Source of the DNA: Ascidia mentula
Lineage: Eukaryota > Chordata > Ascidiacea > Phlebobranchia > Ascidiidae
Length of the DNA stretch: 64,000 nt
Reading direction: 5' to 3'
Assembly (NCBI GenBank): GCA_947561715.1
Contig: OX387203.1
Coordinates: 13,516,001 to 13,580,000 of the forward strand
The notes beneath the pieces are model-generated. The model saw nothing but the letters and a program-made list of their open reading frames with translations. It did no database searches and was not told the DNA's origin. Below, one piece after another: positions 31,179 through 44,100 of this stretch. Positions within the stretch are counted from its first letter, which is position 1. Each line of letters starts with the position of its first letter. The position numbers were made by a program, and so were the translations under genes.

Positions 31179-32163
31179 TGATGCTTGCCTTAGTCAAATA
31201 GAATGTCGACTGGAGGGAATGGGGCGGAGGTTGGCCTGGTGGGCACTTGGAGTGGTTGGGACATCGCAAGCGCGTGGAATGGCAATTTCCAACACTGAGT
31301 GCCGCCGTATTTGCCACATTTGCATCGACAAGGAGAGCATCCTAGCCTCTGGACAGCAATAGGGCATGGTGAGCAAGCATGCTCTGTGACGTCACAATTT
31401 CTATTGTGACAGAGGTCTACACGGTGGGCATTTCCCACCTCCGGTACTTATTCTCATAGAAATAAAATCATGCGCGCCCAAGTACAAAAGCAGCCTGGCC
31501 GCTGTACAGTAATTTGGCATAATGAGCACGAGCCGGCGTCGTCGACGCGGCAACGACGGCGGGGGGCCTTAACAAACGATTACGTAGTTAAAAAGTAGCC
31601 CGGACAGGACGTGATGCTTACCTTATTCAAATAGAATGTCGACTGGTGGCAGAAGGTCGGAGCTTGGCCTGGTGGGCACTTGGAGTGGTTGCGACATGGC
31701 AAGCACGTGGAATGGCGATTTTCAACACTGAGAGTGCAGCGGTAATCACCACGCTTGCAACGACAGAAAAGTATGCCTGCCGCTGGACAGTAATTGGGCA
31801 TAATGAGCACGAGCCGGCGTCGTCGACGCGGCAACGACGGCGGGGGGCCTTTGCAAACGATTAAGTAGTTAAAAAGTAGCCCGGACAGGGCGTGATGCTT
31901 ACCTTATTCAAATAGAATGTCGACTGGTGGCAGAAGGTCGGAGCTTGGCCTGGTGGGCACTTGGAGTGGTTGCGACATGGCAAGCACGTGGAATGGCAAT
32001 TTTCAACACTGAGAGTGCAGCGGTAATCACCACGCTTGCAACGACAGAAAAGTATGCCTGCCGCTGGACAGTAATTGGGCATAATGAGCACGAGCCGTCG
32101 TCGTCGACGCGGCAACGACGGCGGGGGGCCTTTGCAAACGATTAAGTAGTTAAAAAGTAGCCC
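31179..32163 (-). repeat. Tandem array block 4 (B-A-A, 985 bp)
   Basis: Only three units between two LINEs: B 31189, A 31622, A 31903-32129, then 34 nt of intron. The B-A-A order, unit variants and distance to the LINE match 2186-3160, the end of block 1, which points to duplication of a LINE-bearing segment. Confidence 0.95.
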
Positions 32164-32766
32164 ATTAATATTTTATTCGGGGCACCTGATTGTCCCCACG
32201 AAATCGGACGAGGTAACACGAAAAGCATACAACAATAAAACAAAATACACTATATAAATTCAAACTCTGATGAGAATTGTCAGGCAAAAAGTGCCATCTG
32301 GTGGTTGTTTACACATTATATTGTTAGCCGTTAGTGGGAGCTAACGCAAAAATGTAAAGAAAAGTGTAAACGGGGAATATATCGACCTCTAGTGGTTGGT
32401 CCGTCGGGGAGTTCTCTTCCACGAGTGGGCGCGATTATATGGCGAGCGAAAGTAGCAAGAATAAACAGTCAACACAATAACACTAAAAATAAAAACGTTC
32501 GGGGGAAATATACCGACCCCTAGTGGTTGGTCTGCCATGTAATTTTTACCCACAGGTGGGCGTAATATAATGGCGAGCGGTAAACAACAAGTGCGAATGG
32601 GTAAACAACAATTTAATGGCGAGCGGTAAACAACAAGTGCGAATGATAACACAATCACAGACGGGGGGCGTTTTGCAGTTATTTATTGTGGGGCGTTTGC
32701 AGTTATTTCGGCAATTGCCGTAGATGGTCTCGTACATTATTTTTAGTCAGCCGCGAGTGGGCGCTA

Positions 32767-35700
32767 TTATAGGGTGTCGGTATTTGTCTGGTAAAGGGTG
32801 TTCACAACGTCGGCCAGGACCTCCTCGAGAAAGGGGTTGTCCCTATTTCGCTGTATAGATAGTTTTAAGCGTAAAGAGGTTTTGCAGGATGTTATCAAGT
32901 GCCTGGGTATGTCATTGATGGGTCGTGTGTCATGTTTGATTCTGTTTCGTGTTTTCCAGATAGTGTGTGTTAGTGAGGTGTTTAAAAGTGCTCCTAATGT
33001 TTTCGTGTAAGGTGTTGTATTATGAAGTGTTGGGAAGGCGATGTGTAAAGGTGTGTCAAAAGGACAGGTGTTTAGGTTAGATAAAGTTCGAAAGACGTCG
33101 CGAATTAAGGTGAGCAGAGGTTGAATGGAAGGACAGTTGTGGAATAGGTGAGTAAATGTTTCAAAGGGGAATTTGCACAGGTAGCAGTGGGGTTGTTGGT
33201 CCAAAGGGAGGTATGATTTCTGACAATTTAACGGAAGAATTTTATGTGTTAGCCGGTAATTGAAGGATTTTAAATAATTCGGGAATATCGGGTGGTGGAT
33301 TTGGACCCAGTCGTTGAATTGGTGAGGTGTGGTAGCGTTGTCAACAATACGGTGGTATAGGGGTTTTGTTTTGTGAGTCATCAGCTCGGCTTCTGTGAGG
33401 TTCAAGGTTTTTAAAAGTTGTAACAGGGATTTGTAGTGGGGAGAGGGTGTGATTGCGTGCGGGAGAAAGTTTCTGGTTCGTAGGTGGAAAAGTTTGCTGA
33501 GGGAGAGGCCAAGGTTGTATTCTATGAATGATAGCTGTGCGGTTGTCGGGGTTTCTAAAAGGCGGTGGTTATAATATTGTTTGATAGGATAGAGAAGTGA
33601 TAGGTCAGCGTAGAGGGGAATGTTTGCCGCGCCGTAACCGCCATGGTCACGACGGGCTGCCAGGATGTTAATTGGCAAGGTTGGATTGTTTGGGCCGACG
33701 ACGAACTTTACCACAATGCCGTCGATCCGTTCTCGTTGCAGGGTTGGTAGGGGGTAAGTTTTAGCGAGGTATGAAATTTGGGGTAAAAGTATAGTCTTAG
33801 TGAGGATGCATTTAGAATCAAAAGTGAGAAACGGGTTGCTGATAGATTTGGCGCGGGATTGCAAAGAGGTGACTGCCTTGTGCCATGCCGCGGTAATTTC
33901 CGATGGTGCGCCTATTGGGGTATTTAACGGTGTTATAGACTTAGGGTTCCATTTTATCTGAGATAAGGTTGGGTCGTCATGGGGGGGTCGAAGGATGGCA
34001 ATCGCTTCGGTTTTGGTGGGGTTAAGTTTTAATCCGGAAAATTTACCAAAATTGTGAATGAGGCCGAGGGCTTTGGTGAGGGAATGCCGATGAGCCACCA
34101 CTAGGGTGACGTCATCGGCGTAAGCGATTGCCTTGGGTGTGTTGCGGCACGGCACGGGGGTAGAATCAATAGAAGTGTTGTTTTGTAGGGCAACGAGGAG
34201 CGGATCTAGGGCAATCAGGAAGAGGTTCAGACTAAGGGGGTCACCTTGTCTGACTCCTCTCCTGATGGAAAAATCCCTTGTGGCAAAGCCGTTTACGAAG
34301 GCCCGGGAGTTGGCGCTAGAGTGAAGTGCAGAAAGGTAATTAGTAAAGCAAGTGGGAAAGCGTTTGAGATGTAACTGGAGAAGTAGCCATGAAAAAGAAA
34401 CTGAGTCGAAAGCTTTTTGAAAATCTAGGGAAACGAAGAAGGTGTCCGAATTGATTGAGGATGCGTGGTGGTGGAGATCGCGTAAGAGTAGAGTTGCGTT
34501 GGAGGTTGAAGAGCCGGGGATAGCGAATTGATTACTTGAGAGAATGTCGGGTATAAAGGGTTTCAAGCGGAGGTTCAAGAGTTTGTGTAGGATTTTTAGG
34601 TCTGTGTTTAACAAAGAAATAGGGCGGTAATTATTTAGCAGGGTGGGATCGTTTTTTTTATGGATAAGGGTCAAATGTCCGAGGTTGAATTCTGATGGGG
34701 TATATGAATTAAAGTATGAAAAATTAAGCGCGTCGGTGAGGTCGGCCCCGATCAGGTCCCAGTAGTGCGAGTAAAACTCGATGCTGAGACCGTCGGGGCC
34801 GGGGGTTTTGCCAGTGGGAAAGAGGGAAAGGGTTTGTTTAATTTCCTGTTGTGTGATGGGGCGCGAAAGTGCTTCGAGGTGCTGTTCCGGGATAGGTTTG
34901 GGAGGAATTCTAATGAAATCGTTATCAGGGCCGGGTGCTGGTAGTTGTTGGTCCGCGTAGAGGGTTTCGAAAAAATGTCGGGTATGTGAGAGGAGTTCCT
35001 TAGGAGTGGATCGAGGGAGACCGTGGTTATCCTGGAGTTCGAGTATGGGGGCGTGGCGGCGGGTGGGGATTAACTTAGAATAAAGGGTTTTATCAGCAAT
35101 ATTTTTAAATTGAGGGTCAGAAGAAAGGGATCGGAGGATAGATGTGCGGGATTTTGAGATGTACAGTTCCTTAAGGGATTTTTTAGCGGATTGGAATTTA
35201 TCAAAATTATCGGGTGATGGGTGGTCGTTGAGGGTTTGGCGGTAGGTTTCCAATTGTTGCTGTAGGGTTTGGGTTTCTTTGCGTGATTGTTGGGCCAGGA
35301 GTTTTGAATGGGTTTGTGTGATCTGTTTAAATTTAAATTTTAGTGTTAACCAATAGTCCAGGGGGTTGGAGTGAAGGGGAGCCAAGGTTTGCCATAGAGG
35401 GTAGGTTTGTCTAAGACTTTGGGAAAACTGAGGGTCGTGAAGGGTATTTACATTATTCTTCCAGGATCCACGGCCTCTTGGGGGTGCGGAAATGAGGTTT
35501 AGAGTTGTTAGCACTGCATCGTGATCGGAAAAGGGGCAAGGCGAAAAGGAATGGTGTTTAGGAATTAATTGCCTTGATGTGTATAATCTATCGATGCGTG
35601 ACTGGGTCCCTGGGGCGCGACGTGAGTATTGACGGAGGGTTGGGTGGAGAGTTCGAAAGGTGTCTTGTAGGTCAAAAGTGGCTATTAATTTAATGAGTGA

Positions 35701-36216
35701 ATGACTTGGTTGGCGGTTGGCTGTTGGGGGGTGTCTGTCCAGGGCGGGGTCTACTACACAGTTGAAATCACCGGCGAATACTATGGGGTGGGAAGAGGAG
35801 ATATACGGGAAGAGGGAGTCGAAGAATTTGTTGTTGAATATGTAATTTTTTGTGCCGGAGGGTGCGTATATATTAACCAAGTGAAAGGTGTGGGTCAGGG
35901 TTGATATGTCGGCCGCAATAATGCGACCTTCAGAGTCAGAAACGGAATTAAGGATTTGGAGATTGGAGGAATTCAGAAGAACTGCGACACCCCCCCAGGC
36001 AGAGCCTTTTAGAGGTGCCGAGTTTAAGAGGATGGGACCGGAAGACCATTCGGACTTCCACAGGGATTCGGTATGGGGGGTAGAGTGAGTTTCTTGTAAG
36101 CAAAAAAGGTCAAAGTTCAAAGAGGAAAGGTACCGAAACAGGGCCCTTCTCTTGGTTGCCTGGCCTAAGCCGTTAACATTCAACGTACATATACGTAAAT
36201 AGGATGTAGGCGCCAT
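32767..36216 (-). CDS. LINE ORF2, copy 4
   Basis: Protein identical to copy 1 ORF2; intact from the ATG at 36216. Confidence 0.95.
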   Translation of the reverse strand: MAPTSYLRICTLNVNGLGQATKRRALFRYLSSLNFDLFCLQETHSTPHTESLWKSEWSSGPILLNSAPLKGSAWGGVAVLLNSSNLQILNSVSDSEGRIIAADISTLTHTFHLVNIYAPSGTKNYIFNNKFFDSLFPYISSSHPIVFAGDFNCVVDPALDRHPPTANRQPSHSLIKLIATFDLQDTFRTLHPTLRQYSRRAPGTQSRIDRLYTSRQLIPKHHSFSPCPFSDHDAVLTTLNLISAPPRGRGSWKNNVNTLHDPQFSQSLRQTYPLWQTLAPLHSNPLDYWLTLKFKFKQITQTHSKLLAQQSRKETQTLQQQLETYRQTLNDHPSPDNFDKFQSAKKSLKELYISKSRTSILRSLSSDPQFKNIADKTLYSKLIPTRRHAPILELQDNHGLPRSTPKELLSHTRHFFETLYADQQLPAPGPDNDFIRIPPKPIPEQHLEALSRPITQQEIKQTLSLFPTGKTPGPDGLSIEFYSHYWDLIGADLTDALNFSYFNSYTPSEFNLGHLTLIHKKNDPTLLNNYRPISLLNTDLKILHKLLNLRLKPFIPDILSSNQFAIPGSSTSNATLLLRDLHHHASSINSDTFFVSLDFQKAFDSVSFSWLLLQLHLKRFPTCFTNYLSALHSSANSRAFVNGFATRDFSIRRGVRQGDPLSLNLFLIALDPLLVALQNNTSIDSTPVPCRNTPKAIAYADDVTLVVAHRHSLTKALGLIHNFGKFSGLKLNPTKTEAIAILRPPHDDPTLSQIKWNPKSITPLNTPIGAPSEITAAWHKAVTSLQSRAKSISNPFLTFDSKCILTKTILLPQISYLAKTYPLPTLQRERIDGIVVKFVVGPNNPTLPINILAARRDHGGYGAANIPLYADLSLLYPIKQYYNHRLLETPTTAQLSFIEYNLGLSLSKLFHLRTRNFLPHAITPSPHYKSLLQLLKTLNLTEAELMTHKTKPLYHRIVDNATTPHQFNDWVQIHHPIFPNYLKSFNYRLTHKILPLNCQKSYLPLDQQPHCYLCKFPFETFTHLFHNCPSIQPLLTLIRDVFRTLSNLNTCPFDTPLHIAFPTLHNTTPYTKTLGALLNTSLTHTIWKTRNRIKHDTRPINDIPRHLITSCKTSLRLKLSIQRNRDNPFLEEVLADVVNTLYQTNTDTL

Positions 36217-36275
36217 TGTGACTTTAAACGAAAACAAAACATAAACAAAGTCACGTGGTCTTAATTTGGGACATT

Positions 36276-37898
36276 CTAAAGGCAGGTGATGTTGAAGTCA
36301 TTCGGTATGACCGTTTCACAACAACATACGATTTGTTCCCCGGGCAATAGATTATAAGTGGCGCCGCAGTTGCAACTTATCAAAAGCCGTTGGCATTTTC
36401 TGTTCGTGCAGCGGGATGGGCTTGTGTAAGCCTCGTCCGGAGCCCAATTGCCGCAGCGGCATTTTAAATGTAGGGTTCCGCATAAGCATACAATATTCTT
36501 GCCTGTGTACGCGGTATGGCAACATGTCGTTTTCTTCGGAATCGGTGGTGATTCGCTCTGCTTCCTTTTGCGCGAACGTACTTCAGTGAATTGCTCGTCG
36601 TCCCGCATGACCGGTTTCGGTGTGGATGTGGCCGCAGGTAATGATTGGTGTGTTGGGGTTGTAGCGGTATCGGCCAACTCGGGCCGCGGGATACGGTGAT
36701 GTACCGCCTCTGGTGTCTTGCTGTCTCGAACACCGGTGACCGTTGCGGCGCTAGAGGGTGATAGCGCCTCTGCAGACTTGTTGTTGTTGTGACGCGTAGT
36801 AGCGGTATTAGCCAACTCGGGCTGCGGGATGCGTCGATGTACCGCCTCTGGTGTCTTGTCTGTTATTCCATTAACGAGCGTTGGGGCGCTAGAGAGTGGC
36901 GCCTCTGAAGACTTCACGCCGCTTCTTGTGACGTCAGTTGTCACGGTCGGGGGCGCACGGTCAACAGCTGGCTCGCCAGGTGTGACGTCAGCCGTCACAG
37001 CCGATGGCGCAGCGTCAGCGACAACAGGTGTCGTTTTGAGATTTCCACCTGGCGCGATCTTATCAGCGACGCCAGGTGTGACATCTGGCACATGCAGGTG
37101 CACAGATGTTGCGACGTCTAAGGTCGCTTGTTTATTATGGTCCGGCGCATTATCAGCTGCCGCATTTGACGTTGTGGCGTTAGACGTGTTTGCCTCTGGA
37201 GCCTTCTTATCAGGACAATTTTCTTGTTCTTGCACATTCGGCGTTTTATCGCCGGCACTTCCTTTCACGGCTGACTGCCTTCGCTCTTCGGCTTGCCTGG
37301 CAAAGCTTGGACAGTCACTTTTAACATGGCCCATCTCCATACAAAAATCGCACTTCTTGGGCTGGCCGTTATATTTTACTTCAACCACATTTTTGCCGAG
37401 GCGCACCCGCTCTGGAATTGGGTTGTCTTTCAAAACAGAACCCTTCATAATGATAATGCGTTTGCCTCCGTAGAGGCCATAGTCATCGTTTGTTTTCCAC
37501 CCTCTAATTGTAGGGGCGTATTTTGAAAAATATGCGAGTAGCGCTTGCATCGGGATGCGCGGGGGAACCTTTGTGAGGGTCACACACTCTTCATCCTCGC
37601 AACGTGCGGTTGCGTACACAGGCTTTCCTGTCGCTCTCAGCGCCATGGCGAATTCACGGGCCTTATCTTTTGATGGGCAGTAAAATTTAACTCTGCCATT
37701 CGAGAATTGTAATAGACCTTCAAGGAAGGTCCGCCAGCGAATGTTATGTTGGCGTAACAAAGCCAAAATCTCTGGACGCTTCAGCCCTGGGTTGAAACGG
37801 GCGTCTACCTCCAAGTTTTCATCCGTATCAAACGGATCTTTTACTGGCACAGATCGGGCCGCCACACTGGGCCCGGCTACGGCTTTTGCAAAATTCAT
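36276..37898 (-). CDS. LINE ORF1, copy 4
   Basis: Protein identical to copy 1 ORF1; intact from the ATG at 37898. Confidence 0.92.
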   Translation of the reverse strand: MNFAKAVAGPSVAARSVPVKDPFDTDENLEVDARFNPGLKRPEILALLRQHNIRWRTFLEGLLQFSNGRVKFYCPSKDKAREFAMALRATGKPVYATARCEDEECVTLTKVPPRIPMQALLAYFSKYAPTIRGWKTNDDYGLYGGKRIIIMKGSVLKDNPIPERVRLGKNVVEVKYNGQPKKCDFCMEMGHVKSDCPSFARQAEERRQSAVKGSAGDKTPNVQEQENCPDKKAPEANTSNATTSNAAADNAPDHNKQATLDVATSVHLHVPDVTPGVADKIAPGGNLKTTPVVADAAPSAVTADVTPGEPAVDRAPPTVTTDVTRSGVKSSEAPLSSAPTLVNGITDKTPEAVHRRIPQPELANTATTRHNNNKSAEALSPSSAATVTGVRDSKTPEAVHHRIPRPELADTATTPTHQSLPAATSTPKPVMRDDEQFTEVRSRKRKQSESPPIPKKTTCCHTAYTGKNIVCLCGTLHLKCRCGNWAPDEAYTSPSRCTNRKCQRLLISCNCGATYNLLPGEQIVCCCETVIPNDFNITCL

Positions 37899-38184
37899 TG
37901 GTATATTGCAAAACAAAATATGGTGCGTCAAAGACAACAGAACACACCCTGGCCGCTTGCCGCCTAACCACTACTAGACAATACGAAATAGTGGCCCTAA
38001 AAAGGGCCGGGCTGGCTAAACAAGCGACCTCAAGAATCTCCTCCAAACACATTCACAGCTGACAATTAAGTTTCAAAAGAAGTTCCAAAAAATAAACTGG
38101 TAAATTCTTCCGATAACTGCCTTGAACAACTTTAAATGATTTAATAGAGAAAATAACTTGTCGAAACAGTAGGTAACTCACGTA

Positions 38185-41100
38185 TGATGCTTGCCTTAGT
38201 CAAATAGAATGTCGACTGGAGGGAATGGGGCGGAGGTTGGCCTGGTGGGCACTTGGAGTGGTTGGGACATCGCAAGCGCGTGGAATGGCAATTTCCAACA
38301 CTGAGTGCCGCCGTATTTGCCACATTTGCATCGACAAGGAGAGCATCCTAGCCTCTGGACAGCAATAGGGCATGGTGAGCAAGCATGCTCTGTGACGTCA
38401 CAATTTCTATTGTGACAGAGGTCTACACGGTGGGCATTTCCCACCTCCGGTACTTATTCTCATAGAAATAAAATCATGCGCGCCCAAGTACAAAAGCAGC
38501 CTGGCCGCTGTACAGTAATTTGGCATAATGAGCACGAGCCGGCGTCGTCGACGCGGCAACGACGGCGGGGGGCCTTAACAAACGATTACGTAGTTAAAAA
38601 GTAGCCCGGACAGGACGTGATGCTTACCTTATTCAAATAGAATGTCGACTGGTGGCAGAGGGTCGGAGCTTGGCCTGGTGGGCACTTGGAGTGGTTGCGA
38701 CATGGCAAGCACGTGGAATGGCAATTTTCAACACTGAGTGCCGCCGTATTTGTCACATTTGCATCGACAAGGAGAGCATCCCAGCCTCTGGACAACAACA
38801 GGCTACAGTGAGCAAGCATGCTCTGTGACGTCACAATTTCTATTGTGACAGAGGTCTACACGGTGGGCATTTCCCACCTCCGGTACTTATTCTCATAGAA
38901 ATAAAATCATGCGCGCCCAAGTACAAAAGCAGCCTGGCCGCTGTACAGTAATTTGGCATAATGAGCACGAGCCGGCGTCGTCGACGCGGCAACGACGGCG
39001 GGGGGCCTTAACAAACGATTACGTAGTTAAAAAGTAGCCCGGACAGGACGTGATGCTTACCTTATTCAAATAGAATGTCGACTGGTGGCAGAAGGTCGGA
39101 GCTTGGCCTGGTGGGCACTTGGAGTGGTTGCGACATGGCAAGCACGTGGAATGGCGATTTTCAACACTGAGAGTGCAGCGGTAATCACCACGCTTGCAAC
39201 GACAGAAAAGTATGCCTGCCGCTGGACAGTAATTGGGCATAATGAGCACGAGCCGGCGTCGTCGACGCGGCAACGACGGCGGGGGGCCTTTGCAAACGAT
39301 TAAGTAGTTAAAAAAGTAGCCCGGACAGGGCGTGATGCTTACCTTATTCAAATAGAATGTCGACTGGTGGGAGAGGGTCGGAGCTTGGCCTGGTGGGCAC
39401 TTGGAGTGGTTGGGACATCGCAAGCACGTGGAATGGCAATTTTCAACACTGAGTGCCGCCGTATTTGTCACATTTGCATCGACAAGGAGAGCATCCCAGC
39501 CTCTGGACAACAACAGGCTACAGTGAGCAAGCATGCTCTGTGACGTCACAATTTCTATTGTGACAGAGTTCTACACGGTGGGCATTTCCCACCTCCTATA
39601 CTTATTCACATAGAAACAAAATCATGCGCGCCCAAGTAAAAAAGCAGCCTAGCCGCTGTACAGTAATTGGGCATAATGAGCACGAGTCGTCGTCGACGCG
39701 GCAACGACGGCAGGGGGTCTTTGCAAACGATTAAGTAGTTAAAAAGTAGCCCGGACAGGGCGTGATGCTTACCTTATTCAAATAGAATGTCGACTGGTGG
39801 GAGAGGGGCGGAGCTTGGCCTGGTGGGCACTTGGAGTGGTTGCGACATGGCGAGCACGTGGAATGGCAATTTTCAACACTGAGAGTGCAGCGGTAATTAC
39901 CACGCTTGCAACGACAGAAAAGTATGCCTGCCGCTGGACAGTAATTGGGCATAATGAGCACGAGCCGGCGTCGTCGACGCGGCAACGACGGCGGGGGGCC
40001 TTTGCAAACGATTAAGTAGTTAAAAAAGTAGCCCGGACAGGGCGTGATGCTTACCTTATTCAAATAGAATGTCGACTGGTGGGAGAGGGTCGGAGCTTGG
40101 CCTGGTGGGCACTTGGAGTGGTTGGGACATCGCAAGCACGTGGAATGGCAATTTTCAACACTGAGTGCCGCCGTATTTGTCACATTTGCATCGACAAGGA
40201 GAGCATCCCAGCCTCTGGACAACAACAGGCTACAGTGAGCAAGCATGCTCTGTGACGTCACAATTTCTATTGTGACAGAGGTCTACACGGTGGGCATTTC
40301 CCACCTCCGGTACTTATTCTCATAGAAATAAAATCATGCGCGCCCAAGTACAAAAGCAGCCTGGCCGCTGTACAGTAATTTGGCATAATGAGCACGAGCC
40401 GGCGTCGTCGACGCGGCAACGACGGCGGGGGGCCTTAACAAACGATTACGTAGTTAAAAAGTAGCCCGGACAGGACGTGATGCTTACCTTATTCAAATAG
40501 AATGTCGACTGGTGGCAGAAGGTCGGAGCTTGGCCTGGTGGGCACTTGGAGTGGTTGCGACATGGCAAGCACGTGGAATGGCGATTTTCAACACTGAGAG
40601 TGCAGCGGTAATCACCACGCTTGCAACGACAGAAAAGTATGCCTGCCGCTGGACAGTAATTGGGCATAATGAGCACGAGCCGGCGTCGTCGACGCGGCAA
40701 CGACGGCGGGGGGCCTTTGCAAACGATTAAGTAGTTAAAAAGTAGCCCGGACAGGGCGTGATGCTTACCTTATTCAAATAGAATGTCGACTGGTGGCAGA
40801 AGGTCGGAGCTTGGCCTGGTGGGCACTTGGAGTGGTTGCGACATGGCAAGCACGTGGAATGGCAATTTTCAACACTGAGAGTGCAGCGGTAATCACCACG
40901 CTTGCAACGACAGAAAAGTATGCCTGCCGCTGGACAGTAATTGGGCATAATGAGCACGAGCCGTCGTCGTCGACGCGGCAACGACGGCGGGGGGCCTTTG
41001 CAAACGATTAAGTAGTTAAAAAGTAGCCCGGACAGGGCGTGATGCTTACCTTATTCAAATAGAATGTCGACTGGAGGGAATGGGGCGGAGGTTGGCCTGG

Positions 41101-44100
41101 TGGGCACTTGGAGTGGTTGGGACATCGCAAGCGCGTGGAATGGCAATTTCCAACACTGAGTGCCGCCGTATTTGCCACATTTGCATCGACAAGGAGAGCA
41201 TCCTAGCCTCTGGACAGCAATAGGGCATGGTGAGCAAGCATGCTCTGTGACGTCACAATTTCTATTGTGACAGAGGTCTACACGGTGGGCATTTCCCACC
41301 TCCGGTACTTATTCTCATAGAAATAAAATCATGCGCGCCCAAGTACAAAAGCAGCCTGGCCGCTGTACAGTAATTTGGCATAATGAGCACGAGCCGGCGT
41401 CGTCGACGCGGCAACGACGGCGGGGGGCCTTAACAAACGATTACGTAGTTAAAAAGTAGCCCGGACAGGACGTGATGCTTACCTTATTCAAATAGAATGT
41501 CGACTGGTGGCAGAGGGTCGGAGCTTGGCCTGGTGGGCACTTGGAGTGGTTGCGACATGGCAAGCACGTGGAATGGCGATTTTCAACACTGAGAGTGCAG
41601 CGGTAATCACCACGCTTGCAACGACAGAAAAGTATGCCTGCCGCTGGACAGTAATTGGGCATAATGAGCACGAGCCGTCGTCGTCGACGCGGCAACGACG
41701 GCGGGGGGCCTTTGCAAACGATTAAGTAGTTAAAAAGTAGCCCGGACAGGGCGTGATGCTTACCTTATTCAAATAGAATGTCGACTGGAGGGAATGGGGC
41801 GGAGGTTGGCCTGGTGGGCACTTGGAGTGGTTGGGACATCGCAAGCGCGTGGAATGGCAATTTCCAACACTGAGTGCCGCCGTATTTGCCACATTTGCAT
41901 CGACAAGGAGAGCATCCTAGCCTCTGGACAGCAATAGGGCATGGTGAGCAAGCATGCTCTGTGACGTCACAATTTCTATTGTGACAGAGGTCTACACGGT
42001 GGGCATTTCCCACCTCCGGTACTTATTCTCATAGAAATAAAATCATGCGCGCCCAAGTACAAAAGCAGCCTGGCCGCTGTACAGTAATTTGGCATAATGA
42101 GCACGAGCCGGCGTCGTCGACGCGGCAACGACGGCGGGGGGCCTTAACAAACGATTACGTAGTTAAAAAGTAGCCCGGACAGGACGTGATGCTTACCTTA
42201 TTCAAATAGAATGTCGACTGGTGGCAGAGGGTCGGAGCTTGGCCTGGTGGGCACTTGGAGTGGTTGCGACATGGCAAGCACGTGGAATGGCGATTTTCAA
42301 CACTGAGAGTGCAGCGGTAATCACCACGCTTGCAACGACAGAAAAGTATGCCTGCCGCTGGACAGTAATTGGGCATAATGAGCACGAGCCGTCGTCGTCG
42401 ACGCGGCAACGACGGCGGGGGGCCTTTGCAAACGATTAAGTAGTTAAAAAGTAGCCCGGACAGGGCGTGATGCTTACCTTATTCAAATAGAATGTCGACT
42501 GGAGGGAATGGGGCGGAGGTTGGCCTGGTGGGCACTTGGAGTGGTTGGGACATCGCAAGCGCGTGGAATGGCAATTTCCAACACTGAGTGCCGCCGTATT
42601 TGCCACATTTGCATCGACAAGGAGAGCATCCTAGCCTCTGGACAGCAATAGGGCATGGTGAGCAAGCATGCTCTGTGACGTCACAATTTCTATTGTGACA
42701 GAGGTCTACACGGTGGGCATTTCCCACCTCCGGTACTTATTCTCATAGAAATAAAATCATGCGCGCCCAAGTACAAAAGCAGCCTGGCCGCTGTACAGTA
42801 ATTTGGCATAATGAGCACGAGCCGGCGTCGTCGACGCGGCAACGACGGCGGGGGGCCTTAACAAACGATTACGTAGTTAAAAAGTAGCCCGGACAGGACG
42901 TGATGCTTACCTTATTCAAATAGAATGTCGACTGGTGGCAGAGGGTCGGAGCTTGGCCTGGTGGGCACTTGGAGTGGTTGCGACATGGCAAGCACGTGGA
43001 ATGGCGATTTTCAACACTGAGAGTGCAGCGGTAATCACCACGCTTGCAACGACAGAAAAGTATGCCTGCCGCTGGACAGTAATTGGGCATAATGAGCACG
43101 AGCCGGCGTCGTCGACGCGGCAACGACGGCGGGGGGCCTTTGCAAACGATTAAGTAGTTAAAAAAGTAGCCCGGACAGGGCGTGATGCTTACCTTATTCA
43201 AATAGAATGTCGACTGGTGGGAGAGGGTCGGAGCTTGGCCTGGTGGGCACTTGGAGTGGTTGCGACATGGCAAGCACGTGGAATGGCAATTTTCAACACT
43301 GAGAGTGCAGCGGTAATCACCACGCTTGCAACGACAGAAAAGTATGCCTGCCGCTGGACAGTAATTGGGCATAATGAGCACGAGCCGTCGTCGTCGACGC
43401 GGCAACGACGGCGGGGGGCCTTTGCAAACGATTAAGTAGTTAAAAAGTAGCCCGGACAGGGCGTGATGCTTACCTTATTCAAATAGAATGTCGACTGGAG
43501 GGAATGGGGCGGAGGTTGGCCTGGTGGGCACTTGGAGTGGTTGGGACATCGCAAGCGCGTGGAATGGCAATTTCCAACACTGAGTGCCGCCGTATTTGCC
43601 ACATTTGCATCGACAAGGAGAGCATCCTAGCCTCTGGACAGCAATAGGGCATGGTGAGCAAGCATGCTCTGTGACGTCACAATTTCTATTGTGACAGAGG
43701 TCTACACGGTGGGCATTTCCCACCTCCGGTACTTATTCTCATAGAAATAAAATCATGCGCGCCCAAGTACAAAAGCAGCCTGGCCGCTGTACAGTAATTT
43801 GGCATAATGAGCACGAGCCGGCGTCGTCGACGCGGCAACGACGGCGGGGGGCCTTAACAAACGATTACGTAGTTAAAAAGTAGCCCGGACAGGACGTGAT
43901 GCTTACCTTATTCAAATAGAATGTCGACTGGTGGCAGAAGGTCGGAGCTTGGCCTGGTGGGCACTTGGAGTGGTTGCGACATGGCAAGCACGTGGAATGG
44001 CGATTTTCAACACTGAGAGTGCAGCGGTAATCACCACGCTTGCAACGACAGAAAAGTATGCCTGCCGCTGGACAGTAATTGGGCATAATGAGCACGAGCC

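Larger units (their letters stand above)
32164..38184 (-). mobile_element. LINE copy 4
   Basis: Offset 29003 from copy 1, same ends. Left flank is a type A unit as in copy 1 (junction base a); right flank a B unit. Confidence 0.93.
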
